Positions 1 through 9,414 of a stretch of 49,896 nt of DNA are shown here, piece by piece. A model generated the notes under the pieces. It saw only the letters and a program-made list of their open reading frames with translations, ran no database searches and had not been told where the DNA came from. Numbering within the stretch: the stretch's first letter is position 1; each line of letters starts with the position of its first letter. Source of the stretch: Polaromonas sp. (lineage in GTDB: Bacteria; Pseudomonadota; Gammaproteobacteria; Burkholderiales; Burkholderiaceae_C); the NCBI RefSeq assembly GCF_012927415.1, contig NZ_JABBPF010000027.1:1-49896 (forward strand), written 5' to 3'. The position numbers and the translations under genes were made by a program.

Positions 1-237
1 CTCAAGGCGATCGAGGCGCACGTCAAAAGCGGTGCGGAGATGGTGCTGTATTCCGTGAATGCCATCAGCGGCTCGACAGAAAGCCAGGGGGAAGTAACCG
101 TGCGTCTGCAAAACAGCGGTCGTGTGGTGAACGGCGTGGGCTCAGACCCGGATATCGTCGTCGCATCAGCCAAGGCTTACCTGAGCGCGTTAAATAAACT
201 TCAAAGCAAAGCCGACCGTGTCGCTGCCCAGGGCTAA
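1..237 (+). CDS. leuA: 2-isopropylmalate synthase, C-terminal fragment (5' end outside window)
   Basis: The frame is open from base 1 to the TAA at 235-237 and gives the last 78 residues of a longer protein. The residues ([19 protein letters not shown], then a [25 protein letters not shown] end) match the C-terminal allosteric domain of alpha-isopropylmalate synthase, the leucine-sensing domain after the TIM-barrel catalytic domain. LeuA condenses acetyl-CoA with 2-ketoisovalerate in the first committed step of leucine synthesis. The catalytic part lies upstream of the window. A homocitrate or citramalate synthase would share the fold, but the [10 protein letters not shown] stretch fits LeuA best. 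Confidence 0.88.
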   Translation, partial: LKAIEAHVKSGAEMVLYSVNAISGSTESQGEVTVRLQNSGRVVNGVGSDPDIVVASAKAYLSALNKLQSKADRVAAQG

Positions 238-342
238 TTTAAATCAGTAAAAAAAGCTGTTTGTATTCAACAACTTGAAGCGCTGTATGAATGCCGCTCG
301 GGGTGCGATGCATCTGAAATAGCCACATTAAAAATGTTTTTA

Positions 343-381
343 AGAAAGTCATGCAAGTTTTTGATATTGCGTGACTTTTTC
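343..381 (+). terminator. Probable intrinsic terminator after leuA
   Basis: An imperfect inverted repeat (left arm 345-356, right arm 367-380, loop about 10 nt) pairs AAAGTCAtGCAA with TTGCgTGACTTT and runs into a T tract at 376-380. It lies between the leuA stop and the next gene on the same strand. This is a visible hairpin plus T run; termination itself is inferred. Confidence 0.6.
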
Positions 382-437
382 TATTTCTATACACTGCAGC
401 CATTCATTCATTGCAACCCAAAGCAGGCAATCTCACC

Positions 438-1514
438 ATGTCTATTCAGATTTTGAATCGCGCATTAAAAATCGTTGGATTCCTAGCTTTATCTGTTGCC
501 TTTGCCGCACCGGCTGCCAACGCGGCAGCCGCCAAACGCGCGATTGTGAAAAAGCCTCACACTGGCAAAGTCGTTGTGGTCAAGGTTACGGCGGGTAAAA
601 AAGTAGTCTCCGCCCGCAAGAGCGCCCGCTTCGCCGCCAGCGTCAAACGCCATCCGATTTTGTACTCAATCGTTCCTGCCAAGCCCTCCTTTGGCCAGAT
701 TGCAGGCCTCCACGGCGCTCAGGATTCGCTGGATTTGAAGTCGAGCGTTGCACTTGTCATTGACCAGGACACCCGTGAAGTACTCTTCAGCAAGAATGAT
801 CACGCGGTGCTGCCAATCGCCTCGCTGACCAAATTGATGACCGGGGTGATTGTCAGCGGCGCCAAGTTGCCGCTGGATGAAATGATCACTGTCACGCAAG
901 ATGATGTCGATACCGAAAAACACAGTAGTTCACGACTCGGGGTTGGCACTACGCTGACGCGCGGCGAGCTGCTGCATTTAGCCCTGATGTCCAGCGAAAA
1001 CCGTGCGGCGCATGCTTTGGGCCGCACTTATCCTGGAGGCTTGGCAACGTTTGTCAGCCTGATGAATGCCAAGGCAAAGATGCTGGGCATGCATGACACC
1101 AGTTATGCAGAGCCTACGGGCTTGTCCAGTCGTAACCAGTCCAGCGCGCAGGATTTGGCCACGCTGGTAAATGCCGCGCACGGCGACCCCATGCTTCGTG
1201 AGTTGACTACTTCTCCGGGTTACCAGGTCGCAGTCGGCAACCGTACGCTGCAATACAACAATACCAACCGCTTGGTAAAAAATCCCGATTGGGACATTGG
1301 GTTGCAGAAAACCGGCTACATCTCAGAAGCCGGTCAATGCCTGGTAATGCAAACCAAAATTGCAGGCCGCAAACTGATCATGGTATTTCTGGATTCTGCT
1401 GGCAAGCTGAGTCGGCTGGGTGATGCCGAGCGCGTGCGTCGCTGGGTCGAGTCAAATCCGGTGACTGATCAGAAAGTACGCATTAGCGCATCGGCCAAGG
1501 AAATAAGCGGTTAA
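438..1514 (+). CDS. pbpG: D-alanyl-D-alanine endopeptidase (PBP7-type, peptidase S11)
   Basis: A 358-residue secreted serine peptidase that cleaves D-Ala-meso-DAP cross-links in peptidoglycan. All three penicillin-binding motifs are visible: SLTK (Ser129, Lys132), SEN (186-188) and KTG (291-293). The N-terminus MSIQILNRALKIVGFLAL leads into a hydrophobic segment ending APAANAAA, a normal Sec signal peptide. A Lys/Ala/Val-rich linker follows (about residues 30-70), probably a cell-wall-binding spacer. I chose ATG 438 because an in-frame TTG at 411 would only add nine residues before the signal peptide. The gene stands alone between the leuA terminator and a convergent IclR gene 28 bp away. Confidence 0.9.
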   Translation: MSIQILNRALKIVGFLALSVAFAAPAANAAAAKRAIVKKPHTGKVVVVKVTAGKKVVSARKSARFAASVKRHPILYSIVPAKPSFGQIAGLHGAQDSLDLKSSVALVIDQDTREVLFSKNDHAVLPIASLTKLMTGVIVSGAKLPLDEMITVTQDDVDTEKHSSSRLGVGTTLTRGELLHLALMSSENRAAHALGRTYPGGLATFVSLMNAKAKMLGMHDTSYAEPTGLSSRNQSSAQDLATLVNAAHGDPMLRELTTSPGYQVAVGNRTLQYNNTNRLVKNPDWDIGLQKTGYISEAGQCLVMQTKIAGRKLIMVFLDSAGKLSRLGDAERVRRWVESNPVTDQKVRISASAKEISG

Positions 1515-1542
1515 AGAGTGGCGTCTGGCCGGCAGTCATTTT

Positions 1543-2322
1543 TTATCGAAACCTGTAGCCAAGCGTGGCGGAAATTTCATTGGCCGTTGCCTGCAGCTTG
1601 GGCAACCATTGTTCGTCGAGCCGATCAGCGGGAGCCGAGATAGACAACCCAGCCACCAGCTGGCTCTGGTCGTCATAAATGCCGGCTGCCATGCAGCGAA
1701 CCCCCATTTCCAGCTCTTCGTTGTCGCGGGCGATACCATACTGCCGGGCTTTGGAGAGCTCCCTTTCCAGGATGGGCAATTCCGTGATGCTGTTGCGTGT
1801 TTGCCCGGGTAATCCGGTACGCGCTGCATAGGTGCGCAGCCGCTGGGGATCGTCGGACGCCAGAAACAGCTTGCCAACCGAAGTCAGATGCAACGGTGCC
1901 CGACCGCCAATGGCGCGCACCACCTGCATCCCGGAGCGCTCGCTGTAGGCACGTTCGACATAGACAATTTCGTCTCCCTGCCGCATGCTCAGATTGACGG
2001 GCTGCTGGGTGAGTTTGTGCAGCTCCCGCATCGGAATGAGCGCTGCGTCACGCACATTCAGACGGGCTTTTACAAGGTTGCCCAACTCCAGCAGGCGCAT
2101 GCCCAACCGGTAGTTGCCGGTTGCCGGTCGGTCGACAAAACGCCCCGTCGCCAGATCATTCAGGATCCGGTGCGCGGTCGATGGGTGAAGCCCTGATTTT
2201 TCACTGATTTCTTTCAGTGATAGTGCTTCTTCACGCGTCGCCAGGATTTCCAGCAAGGTAAAAATGCGTTCTATGACCTGAACGGTTGGGGTTGCGGGAA
2301 CCAGGCTGTCGGGCTTTTTCAT
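1543..2322 (-). CDS. IclR-family transcriptional regulator
   Basis: A 259-residue regulator with the usual two-domain IclR plan. An N-terminal winged helix-turn-helix covers about residues 14-75 (motif LKEISEKSGLHPSTAHRIL), and a C-terminal GAF-like effector domain covers about 85-255 (SVGKLFLAS, GIARDNEELEMGVRCMAAGIYD, GLSISAP). Family members sense small organic acids or aromatic intermediates and usually act on neighbouring catabolic genes. No catabolic operon is adjacent here, so the target and ligand cannot be named. It lies 99 bp downstream of bpt on the same strand and probably has its own promoter in that AT-richer gap. Confidence 0.88.
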   Translation of the reverse strand: MKKPDSLVPATPTVQVIERIFTLLEILATREEALSLKEISEKSGLHPSTAHRILNDLATGRFVDRPATGNYRLGMRLLELGNLVKARLNVRDAALIPMRELHKLTQQPVNLSMRQGDEIVYVERAYSERSGMQVVRAIGGRAPLHLTSVGKLFLASDDPQRLRTYAARTGLPGQTRNSITELPILERELSKARQYGIARDNEELEMGVRCMAAGIYDDQSQLVAGLSISAPADRLDEQWLPKLQATANEISATLGYRFR

Positions 2323-2421
2323 GTGCAGACTTTCTGCACAAAATTTTACCCTATGAAATTGATGTGCATCTGGTGATGTATTGCCTCAGGTACCACCGGT
2401 ATCTTGACAGGCTTGACCGAT

Positions 2422-3177
2422 TTAATTTTTGGCCGCCTTGACTGCCGAAGCCACCCAATGACCTTCGCGCAGTACTTCATTGGGACAGAATCCGAGCTTG
2501 TAATTCATTTTTGGGCTTTGGGCGATCCAGTAGCCGAGATACAGGTAAGGAAGGCCAAGCCGCCTCGCCTGCTCTATCTGCCAGAGCACGCTGAAGTTGC
2601 CGTAGCTGGTTCGCGCCTCGGGTTCGTAAAAGGTATATACCGCAGAGATTCCGTCTTCCAGGACATCCAATATGGAAACCATCTTGAGCGGGCCAGCCTC
2701 CCCATTGGGCAGACTTTCGCGAAACTCCACCAGGCGTGAATTGACGCGGCTTTGCAACAAGAATTGGGTGTACTGGTCAGTGCTGTCGTGGTCCATGCCG
2801 CCGCCAGCGTGGCGACTGTTCTGGTAGTGCAGGTAAAGCTGGTAGTGCTCCGGGAGGAAGCACAATTTGAGGGTGCGTACCTGCAGGGTCTGGTGCCGGT
2901 TCCAGGCTCTGCGCTGGCTCCGGTCCGCCTTGAAGTCGTTTACCACCACGCGCAGAGGCACGCAGGCCTGGCAGCCCTCGCAGTAGGGACGGTAGGTAAA
3001 CATGCCGCTGCGCCTGAATCCCTGGGTAACGAGTTCCGAGTACGCGTCGTTGTGGATCAGGTGGCTGGGCGTTGCAACCTGGGAGCGTGCCTGCCGGCCT
3101 GGCAGATAGCTGCAGGGATAGGGCGCTGTCGCGTAAAACTGCAGCGTTTGCAGTGGCAGGTCTTTGAGGTGCGTCAC
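2422..3177 (-). CDS. bpt: Aspartate/glutamate leucyltransferase (arginyltransferase family, Bpt)
   Basis: A 251-residue aminoacyl-tRNA-protein transferase. The N-terminal half has the Cys-rich motif [16 protein letters not shown] (about residues 62-77), which is diagnostic for the ATE/Bpt family. The C-terminal GNAT-like half contains [12 protein letters not shown] and [10 protein letters not shown]. Bacterial members of this length usually transfer leucine to N-terminal Asp or Glu, marking proteins for ClpS/ClpAP. The start codon overlaps the aat stop by 4 bp, so the two N-degron transferases are translationally coupled. Leucine specificity is family knowledge and cannot be read directly from the sequence. 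Confidence 0.92.
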   Translation of the reverse strand: MTHLKDLPLQTLQFYATAPYPCSYLPGRQARSQVATPSHLIHNDAYSELVTQGFRRSGMFTYRPYCEGCQACVPLRVVVNDFKADRSQRRAWNRHQTLQVRTLKLCFLPEHYQLYLHYQNSRHAGGGMDHDSTDQYTQFLLQSRVNSRLVEFRESLPNGEAGPLKMVSILDVLEDGISAVYTFYEPEARTSYGNFSVLWQIEQARRLGLPYLYLGYWIAQSPKMNYKLGFCPNEVLREGHWVASAVKAAKN

Positions 3178-3962
3178 TGTGGTTCAGGCGTTCCAGCAGT
3201 CAAAATTTCATTCCAGTATACGGGCTCGAAGGACCAGCGCGGGGCGGTTTTCTTCACCTTTCGGTTGATGTGAAGCACGAATTCGGCGCGGCTGATTTCC
3301 GCTGCCCCCAATGAGGCAAGATGACGGGTATCTTGCTGGCAATCAATCATCGGGATGTTTTGCGCTCGGCAAAATCCCAGCAGCGCCGCCAGTGCTATTT
3401 TGGAAGCGTCGGTCTGGTGGGCGAACATGGATTCACCGAACACCATTTTTCCCAGGTTGACGCAATACAGCCCCCCCGCGAGTTCGCCGTTGACCCAGGT
3501 TTCCACACTGTGCGCGTGGCCTGCCCGGTGCAAGGCTATGTAGGCCTGAACCATGTCGGGAACGATCCAGGTGCCATCCTGACCTACCCGGGGTTTTCCC
3601 GAGCAGGCCTCGATAACCTGCTCGAAGGCGCTGTCGAACCTGATTTCACAGCCGGGATTCTTGCTGAAACGGAGCAGGCTCTGGCGCAGCGACCGATGCA
3701 GCCTGAAATAACGGGTTTGCAAGACCATGCGCGGGTCAGGGCTCCACCAAAGCACCGGCTGGCCCGGGCTGAACCAGGGAAAAATACCGAGCGAATAGGC
3801 CTGGAGCAGCGTCGGCACATCCAGCGTCGCTCCAGCGGCCAACAGACCCGGTGCCGGGTCTTCCTGACCCCAGGCGGTTTCAAGGGGAGGAAAAGCCTGT
3901 CCCGCAGCCAGCCAGGGGACGGGCGTGGCTAACGTCCCGGGCGTGTGAACAGTCTGTGCCAT
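3174..3962 (-). CDS. aat: Leucyl/phenylalanyl-tRNA--protein transferase
   Basis: A 262-residue enzyme that adds Leu or Phe to proteins with N-terminal Lys or Arg, the other branch of the bacterial N-degron pathway. Motifs seen include [63 protein letters not shown] and [15 protein letters not shown], all typical of Aat. I prefer the ATG at 3962, preceded by GGAG at a workable distance, over an upstream in-frame start at 3992 that adds a poorly conserved MRSHCGADAF. It overlaps bpt by 4 bp. Confidence 0.94.
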   Translation of the reverse strand: MAQTVHTPGTLATPVPWLAAGQAFPPLETAWGQEDPAPGLLAAGATLDVPTLLQAYSLGIFPWFSPGQPVLWWSPDPRMVLQTRYFRLHRSLRQSLLRFSKNPGCEIRFDSAFEQVIEACSGKPRVGQDGTWIVPDMVQAYIALHRAGHAHSVETWVNGELAGGLYCVNLGKMVFGESMFAHQTDASKIALAALLGFCRAQNIPMIDCQQDTRHLASLGAAEISRAEFVLHINRKVKKTAPRWSFEPVYWNEILTAGTPEPQ

Positions 3963-4006
3963 GAATGCATCAGCTCCGCAGTGTGATCGCAAGGTAGCCG
4001 GCTAAA

Positions 4007-4061
4007 GCTATATATTTAATAGCAAAGAAGATCCGGAAAACCTCGACGTAAAGCTTATTTT
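4007..4061 (+). repeat. Dispersed palindrome-headed repeat, copy A (3' of upp)
   Basis: The 17-nt palindromic head GCTATATATTTAATAGC is at 4007-4023, CTCGAC at 4042-4047 (35 nt from the first G), and TATTTT at the end. The tail overlaps the last codon region and stop of upp, which is read from the other strand. Apart from mismatches it aligns with copy B without gaps over the whole length. Confidence 0.7.
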
Positions 4062-4684
4062 GTTCCAAAAATACGATCACCGGCATCGCCCAGGCCTGGC
4101 AGTATGTAGCCGTGCTCATTGAGCTGCCGGTCAATCGCGGCGGTGTAAATCGCGACATCGGGATGTGCTTTTTGCAGTGCGGCCACGCCTTCCGGGCAAG
4201 TCAGCAGGCAGACAAACTTGATGGACCTGGGCTTGAGCTGCTTCAGGCGTGTCACCGCCGCAATGGCCGAATTGCCAGTGGCCAGCATCGGGTCGACGAT
4301 GACGATGTCCCGCTCTTGCATTTCCTGTGGCATCTTGAAGTAATACTCGACCGGCTCCAGGGTTTGCGGGTCGCGGTAAAGGCCGACATGGCCCACGCGT
4401 GCGCCGGGGACCACGCTGAGCATGCCTTCAAGAATGCCGTTGCCAGCGCGCAGTATGGAGACAAACACCAGCTTTTTGCCATCAATTACCTTGCCCGTCA
4501 TGGTTTCCAGGGGTGTCTCGACTTCAATGTCCTGAAGCGGCATGTCACGCAGGACCTCATAGGCCATCAGGCTGCTGAGTTCGGTGAGCAGCGTGCGAAA
4601 GGTGTTGGTGGAAGCGTCCTTGCGGCGCATCAGCGTCAGCTTGTGCTGCACCAGCGGGTGGTTGATCAGATGAACGTTGCTCAT
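4055..4684 (-). CDS. upp: Uracil phosphoribosyltransferase
   Basis: A 209-residue pyrimidine-salvage enzyme that makes UMP from uracil and PRPP. It starts [19 protein letters not shown] and carries the PRPP-binding loop [15 protein letters not shown] (about residues 130-144). The end, [17 protein letters not shown], is nearly invariant in the family and binds uracil. Length and both ends match canonical Upp. It follows the HerA-like gene by 35 bp on the same strand, and its stop codon lies within repeat copy A. Confidence 0.97.
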   Translation of the reverse strand: MSNVHLINHPLVQHKLTLMRRKDASTNTFRTLLTELSSLMAYEVLRDMPLQDIEVETPLETMTGKVIDGKKLVFVSILRAGNGILEGMLSVVPGARVGHVGLYRDPQTLEPVEYYFKMPQEMQERDIVIVDPMLATGNSAIAAVTRLKQLKPRSIKFVCLLTCPEGVAALQKAHPDVAIYTAAIDRQLNEHGYILPGLGDAGDRIFGTK

Positions 4685-4719
4685 GAAACTTTTGGCTTTC
4701 CTGAAGTTAATGGGGAAGG

Positions 4720-6237
4720 TCAGCGCTTGCTGCCGCCAAACAGGCTGCCCAGCACGCCCCGGATGATTTCACGGCCGACGCTGGAGCCCATGGTCCGGAC
4801 CGCAGACCTGGCCATGCTCTGCGCCAGGCCGTCGTGCTTGGCTCCGCGCGGCCCCGTGGTGCCGAAAAGCACATCGTTGAGTCCACCCAGAATGCCGCCT
4901 GAAGCAGCCTGGCCGGCGGCGCCACCATAGGGTGCATTTGCCGCTCCTGCAGTGGAAGTCTGTGCGCGTTCCTGCAGTTTTTCGTATGCCGATTGACGGT
5001 CGATCTCCTTTTCATAGACACCGGCCACCAGTGAGTTTTGCATCAGTGTCTGCCGCTGCTCGGTCGAGATGGGGCCAATCTGGCTGCCCGGCGGCAGCAC
5101 GTAGGCCCGCTCGGTCACACTCGGACGACCCTTGTCGTCGAGAAAACTCACCAGCGCTTCGCCTACCGCCAACTCCGTTATGGCCGCTTCAATATCCAGT
5201 CCGGGTTTTTGCCGCATAGTCTGGGCGGTGGCCTTGACGGCTTTCTGGTCTCGCGGCGTGTAGGCGCGCAGCGCGTGCTGCACCCGGTTGCCGAGCTGCG
5301 CCAGCACGCTATCTGGAATGTCTAGCGGGTTTTGGGTCACAAAATAAACCCCCACGCCTTTGGAACGCACCAGGCGCACCACCAGCTCAATACGCTCAAT
5401 CAACACTTTGGGGGCCTCATTGAAGAGCAAATGGGCCTCGTCAAAGAAGAAGACCAGCTTGGGCTGTTCGGGGTCGCCAATCTCCGGCAGTTGCTCGAAC
5501 AGCTCGGACAACATCCAGAGCAAAAAAGTAGCGTAAAGGCGCGGCGAATTCATCAACTTGTCGGCTGCCAGAATATTGACCACGCCATGCCCGGCGCCGT
5601 CGGTCTGCATGAAGTCGCTGATGTTGAGCATGGGCTCGCCAAAGAATTTTTGGCCTCCCTGCGTCTCGATCTGCATCAGCTCACGCTGAATGGCTCCCAC
5701 GCTCGCAGCGCTGACGTTGCCATATTTTGTGGTGAATTCACTGGCGTTGTCTCCCACATACTGCAGCATGGCGCGCAGATCCTTCAGGTCGAGCAGCAGC
5801 ATGCCGTTGTCATCGGCGATCTTGAACACCAGGTTGAGCACGCCGGCTTGGGTCTCGTTGAGGTTAAGCATGCGGCCTAGCAGCAGCGGACCCATGTCGG
5901 AAACGGTGGCGCGCACAGGGTGGCCCTGCTCACCGAAAACATCCCATAGCGTAGTGGGGCAGGCGAGCGGCTCGGCTGCTTCAATACCGCGCTCCTTCAG
6001 GATACCAGCCATTTTTTCGCCCATGCGGCCCGCTTGACTGATACCGCTCAGGTCACCCTTGACGTCGGCCATGAAGACCGGAACGCCTATTTTCGAAAAA
6101 TTCTCGGCCAGGGTTTGCAAAGTCACTGTCTTGCCGGTGCCGGTGGCGCCTGTGATGAGGCCGTGGCGATTGGCCAAGGCAGGCAGCAGTTCGCACTGAG
6201 TCAAGGAATTTTTTGCAATGAGGAGCAGCTCGGCCAT
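4720..6237 (-). CDS. HerA-like ATPase, DUF853 family (YjgR-like)
   Basis: A 505-residue P-loop ATPase of the HerA/FtsK superfamily. Walker A GATGTGKT is at residues 30-37, Walker [13 protein letters not shown] at about 261-272, and a downstream [13 protein letters not shown] motif with an arginine-finger-like region is present. The C-terminus is Gly/Ala-rich and ends [12 protein letters not shown], as in YjgR/DUF853 proteins. Family members form hexameric rings, and their cellular role is still unclear. It is divergent from yebC (94 bp between the starts), so both promoters lie in 6238-6331. Confidence 0.9.
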   Translation of the reverse strand: MAELLLIAKNSLTQCELLPALANRHGLITGATGTGKTVTLQTLAENFSKIGVPVFMADVKGDLSGISQAGRMGEKMAGILKERGIEAAEPLACPTTLWDVFGEQGHPVRATVSDMGPLLLGRMLNLNETQAGVLNLVFKIADDNGMLLLDLKDLRAMLQYVGDNASEFTTKYGNVSAASVGAIQRELMQIETQGGQKFFGEPMLNISDFMQTDGAGHGVVNILAADKLMNSPRLYATFLLWMLSELFEQLPEIGDPEQPKLVFFFDEAHLLFNEAPKVLIERIELVVRLVRSKGVGVYFVTQNPLDIPDSVLAQLGNRVQHALRAYTPRDQKAVKATAQTMRQKPGLDIEAAITELAVGEALVSFLDDKGRPSVTERAYVLPPGSQIGPISTEQRQTLMQNSLVAGVYEKEIDRQSAYEKLQERAQTSTAGAANAPYGGAAGQAASGGILGGLNDVLFGTTGPRGAKHDGLAQSMARSAVRTMGSSVGREIIRGVLGSLFGGSKR

Positions 6238-6331
6238 AGTTTTGAGGGGTCCAGAGAAAACTTCAGTAGTAAAGATAAGCGAAAAGTAAAATGCAAACGA
6301 GTAGATTAAATCAATTGCAAAAGGATTTGCC

Positions 6332-7057
6332 GTGGCTGGTCATAGTAAATGGGCGAATATTCAACACCGCAAGGGTCGGCAGGACGAAAAGCGCCAGCGT
6401 GTCTGGACCCGCGTCATGCGCGAGATCATGGTGGCTGCCCGCATGGGCGGCGGTGATCTGGGAACCAATCCGCGCTTGCGTCTGGCAGTGGAAAAAGCCA
6501 AAGCGGCCAATATGCCGTCTGAAAACGTCAAATACGGGATTGCCAAAGCCACCGGCAGCCTTGAAGGCGTTCACTATGAAGAGGTGCGCTACGAAGGCTA
6601 TGGCATAGGCGGTGCAGCCGTTCTGGTGGACTGCATGACCGATAACCGGGTGCGCACCGTGGCCGAAGTTCGCCATGCGTTTTCCAAGCACGGCGGCAAC
6701 ATGGGCACTGAAGGCTCGGTGGTGTTCCAGTTCAAACACTGTGGCCAGTTGATTTTTGCGCCCGGCACAAGCGAAGACAAGGTGATGGAAGTGGCACTTG
6801 AAGCCGGTGCCGACGACGTCATTGCGCATGACGACGGCGCGATCGAAGTGCTGACCCCTTATACCGCCTTCGAGGCGGTCAAAAACGCGCTGGAAGCGGC
6901 AGGCCTGAAGCCCGAACTCGCCGAAATCACCATGCGCGCTGACAACCCGATTGAAATGTCGGGCGACGATGCAGCGAAGATGCAAAGGCTGCTGGATGTG
7001 CTGGAAGACCTGGACGACACGCAGGAAGTTTTTCATAACGCCGAGCTTTCCGAATAA
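6332..7057 (+). CDS. yebC: YebC/PmpR-family regulator (TACO1-like)
   Basis: A 241-residue protein beginning [20 protein letters not shown], the hallmark of the YebC family. Later motifs ([48 protein letters not shown]) are also canonical. Older work describes DNA-binding repression (PmpR); newer work links YebC and TACO1 to translation of proline-rich stretches. The start is a GTG, supported by AAAAGGA about 6 nt upstream and by the invariant N-terminus; no ATG fits. The C-terminal third is in the normal size range. It heads the long plus-strand housekeeping run. Confidence 0.96.
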   Translation: MAGHSKWANIQHRKGRQDEKRQRVWTRVMREIMVAARMGGGDLGTNPRLRLAVEKAKAANMPSENVKYGIAKATGSLEGVHYEEVRYEGYGIGGAAVLVDCMTDNRVRTVAEVRHAFSKHGGNMGTEGSVVFQFKHCGQLIFAPGTSEDKVMEVALEAGADDVIAHDDGAIEVLTPYTAFEAVKNALEAAGLKPELAEITMRADNPIEMSGDDAAKMQRLLDVLEDLDDTQEVFHNAELSE

Positions 7058-7090
7058 GCAGATACAACACGCAACAATGAAAGCTGCAGC

Positions 7091-8383
7091 ATGAAAGTTT
7101 TAGTGGTGGGCGGCGGTGGCCGTGAGCATGCCTTGGCCTGGAAACTGGCCCAGTCGCCCAGGGTGCAGGCGGTTTACGTCGCGCCGGGCAATGGCGGGAC
7201 GGCGCTTGATTCGCGGCTTGAGAATATAAATATTACCGACGTCCAGGCTTTGCGGGCATGGGCAGCTATCGAAAAAATAGCACTGACGGTGATCGGCCCT
7301 GAGCAGCCGCTTGCTGCCGGCATCGTCGATGAATTTCGCCAGCACGGCTTGCGGGTATTTGGCCCGACCAAAGCCGCAGCTCAACTGGAAAGTTCCAAAG
7401 CGTTTTCCAAAGCTTTCATGAAGCGTCACCAGATTCCGACCGCCGACTACGAGACCTTTAACGATGCGGCGGCGGCGCATGCTTATGTGGATGAAAAAGG
7501 CGCGCCGATTGTTATCAAAGCCGATGGCCTGGCGGCCGGCAAAGGCGTGGTAGTGGCCATGACGCTGCATGAGGCCCATGAAGCGATCGAGTTCATGCTT
7601 GCGCCCGACCCCGAGTTCAACCCGTTGGGTGTGAGGCACAACGAGGGCGGTGCGCGCGTCGTCATTGAAGAATTCTTGCAGGGCGAGGAAGCCAGCTTCA
7701 TCGTGATGTGCGACGGCAAGAATGTGGCCACCATGGCCACCAGCCAGGACCACAAACGTTTGCTCGATGGTGACCAGGGCCCCAATACCGGCGGCATGGG
7801 CGCTTATTCGCCAGCGCCGGTGGTGACGCCCGATGTGCATGCGCGCGCCATGCGCGAAATCATCCTGCCCACCATCAAGGGCATGGAAAAAGACGGTATT
7901 CCCTTCACCGGTTTTCTGTACGCCGGGCTGATGATTGACGCCCAGGGCTTTGCGAAGACGCTGGAATTCAACTGCCGCATGGGCGACCCCGAAACCCAGC
8001 CCATCATGATGCGTCTGAAAACCGACTTTTTTGAGGTGATGATGGCGGCCACCTCCGGTATGCTCGACCAGGTTGTTCTGGAGTGGGACCGCCGCCCGGC
8101 CCTGGGTGTGGTGATGGCGGCGCACGGCTATCCGCTCCATCCGCGCAAGGGCGATGTCATTCATGGTTTGCCCCAGGCAACTGACGATGCGGTGGTGTTC
8201 CACGCCGGAACGCAAAAGCAGGACGACAGCACCGTCACCTCGGGCGGTCGCGTGTTGTGCGTGACCGCGCTTGGCAGCACGGTAAAAGAGGCCCAGCAGC
8301 GAGCCTATGAAGTCGCCCGCCGAATTAATTTTGCCGGCGCTCAGTACCGCAAGGATATCGGCTACCGGGCCATCAAATCCTGA
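7091..8383 (+). CDS. purD: Phosphoribosylamine--glycine ligase
   Basis: A 430-residue ATP-grasp enzyme catalysing the second step of purine synthesis (phosphoribosylamine + glycine + ATP to GAR). It has the N-terminal KVLVVGGGGREHALAWKLA, the nucleotide-binding IVIKADGLAAGKGVVVA, the signature SQDHKRLLDGDQGPNTGGMG, and the metal/ATP site FNCRMGDPETQPIMM. Length is standard. It follows yebC by 33 bp and is probably cotranscribed with it. A 107-bp gap with no clear promoter separates it from hemF. Confidence 0.98.
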   Translation: MKVLVVGGGGREHALAWKLAQSPRVQAVYVAPGNGGTALDSRLENINITDVQALRAWAAIEKIALTVIGPEQPLAAGIVDEFRQHGLRVFGPTKAAAQLESSKAFSKAFMKRHQIPTADYETFNDAAAAHAYVDEKGAPIVIKADGLAAGKGVVVAMTLHEAHEAIEFMLAPDPEFNPLGVRHNEGGARVVIEEFLQGEEASFIVMCDGKNVATMATSQDHKRLLDGDQGPNTGGMGAYSPAPVVTPDVHARAMREIILPTIKGMEKDGIPFTGFLYAGLMIDAQGFAKTLEFNCRMGDPETQPIMMRLKTDFFEVMMAATSGMLDQVVLEWDRRPALGVVMAAHGYPLHPRKGDVIHGLPQATDDAVVFHAGTQKQDDSTVTSGGRVLCVTALGSTVKEAQQRAYEVARRINFAGAQYRKDIGYRAIKS

Positions 8384-8490
8384 CGCGAACAACATATGGG
8401 TAAATTTCGCTGGACGCTGGCTTCGACCCTTCCCGCAAGAGCCGGTTGTGGCGCGATGTTGCGCTTGGGCCGGGCAATTACCATTGAGCT

Positions 8491-9414
8491 ATGAACAGCA
8501 TTGACATTTCAACCGTGCGAATTTTTTTACTTGGGCTGCAGGAGCGCATTACGAACGCGATTGCCGAAGTCGACGGTGAGACCTTCATCACTGACGGCTG
8601 GCAAAAGGAGCCGGGTGAAGCCTTGCAGGGTAGTGGTATTACCAAAATCCTCGAGCGGGGCCAGGTGTTTGAGCGGGCAGGCTGCGGTTTCTCGCATGTG
8701 CAAGGGGCCACCTTGCCGCCGTCTGCGACCCAGCATCGCCCTGAACTGGCCGGCGCGCCGTTCGAGGCCATGGGCGTGTCGCTGGTGTTTCACCCCCGCA
8801 ATCCTTACGTGCCGACGGTTCACATGAATGTTCGCATGCTGGCGGCGACCCCCGCCAGCGGAGATGGCGAGCCGGTCTGCTGGTTTGGCGGCGGCATGGA
8901 TCTGACGCCTTACTACGGTTTCGATGAAGATGCCGTGCACTTCCACCAGGTCTGCAAAGATGCGCTTGCGCCGTTCGGCGACGACAAATACCCCCGCTTC
9001 AAGCAATGGTGCGACGAATACTTCTACCTCAAGCACCGCCATGAACAGCGCGGCATCGGGGGGGTGTTCTTCGACGACTTTCAGGAACTTGGTTTAGATC
9101 AGAGCTTTGCCATGATGCGCAGTGTGGGTGATGCCTTCCTGCAGGCCTACCTGCCTATTGTCGAGCGCCGCAAAGGCTGTGTTTATGGGGAGCGCGAGCG
9201 CGACTTCCAGCTTTATCGGCGCGGCCGTTACGTAGAGTTCAACCTGGTGTGGGACCGTGGCACGCACTTTGGCCTGCAATCGGGCGGGCGCACCGAGTCG
9301 ATTCTTCTGTCGATGCCGCCGCTGGCGAGCTGGTCTTACCAACGCCCGATTGAAGCCGGATCGCCCGAAGAGCGACTCGGCAAGGAGTTTCTTTCCAGAC
9401 GGGAGTGGGTTTGA
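8491..9414 (+). CDS. hemF: Oxygen-dependent coproporphyrinogen-III oxidase
   Basis: A 307-residue enzyme that uses O2 to convert coproporphyrinogen III to protoporphyrinogen IX in haem synthesis. Signatures seen: [34 protein letters not shown], and the strongly conserved block [20 protein letters not shown] followed by [11 protein letters not shown]. Its presence implies aerobic or facultative growth. The 3' end overlaps the probable nadD start by 4 bp, so nadD translation is likely coupled to it. Confidence 0.98.
   Translation: MNSIDISTVRIFLLGLQERITNAIAEVDGETFITDGWQKEPGEALQGSGITKILERGQVFERAGCGFSHVQGATLPPSATQHRPELAGAPFEAMGVSLVFHPRNPYVPTVHMNVRMLAATPASGDGEPVCWFGGGMDLTPYYGFDEDAVHFHQVCKDALAPFGDDKYPRFKQWCDEYFYLKHRHEQRGIGGVFFDDFQELGLDQSFAMMRSVGDAFLQAYLPIVERRKGCVYGERERDFQLYRRGRYVEFNLVWDRGTHFGLQSGGRTESILLSMPPLASWSYQRPIEAGSPEERLGKEFLSRREWV

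Noticed and set aside
666-923. Minus-strand ORF within pbpG
   Set aside because: It lies wholly inside a strong coding gene and shows no family motifs.
7100-8395. 431-codon minus-strand frame opposite purD
   Set aside because: It is an antisense shadow of a canonical PurD; composition and lack of motifs show it is not real.
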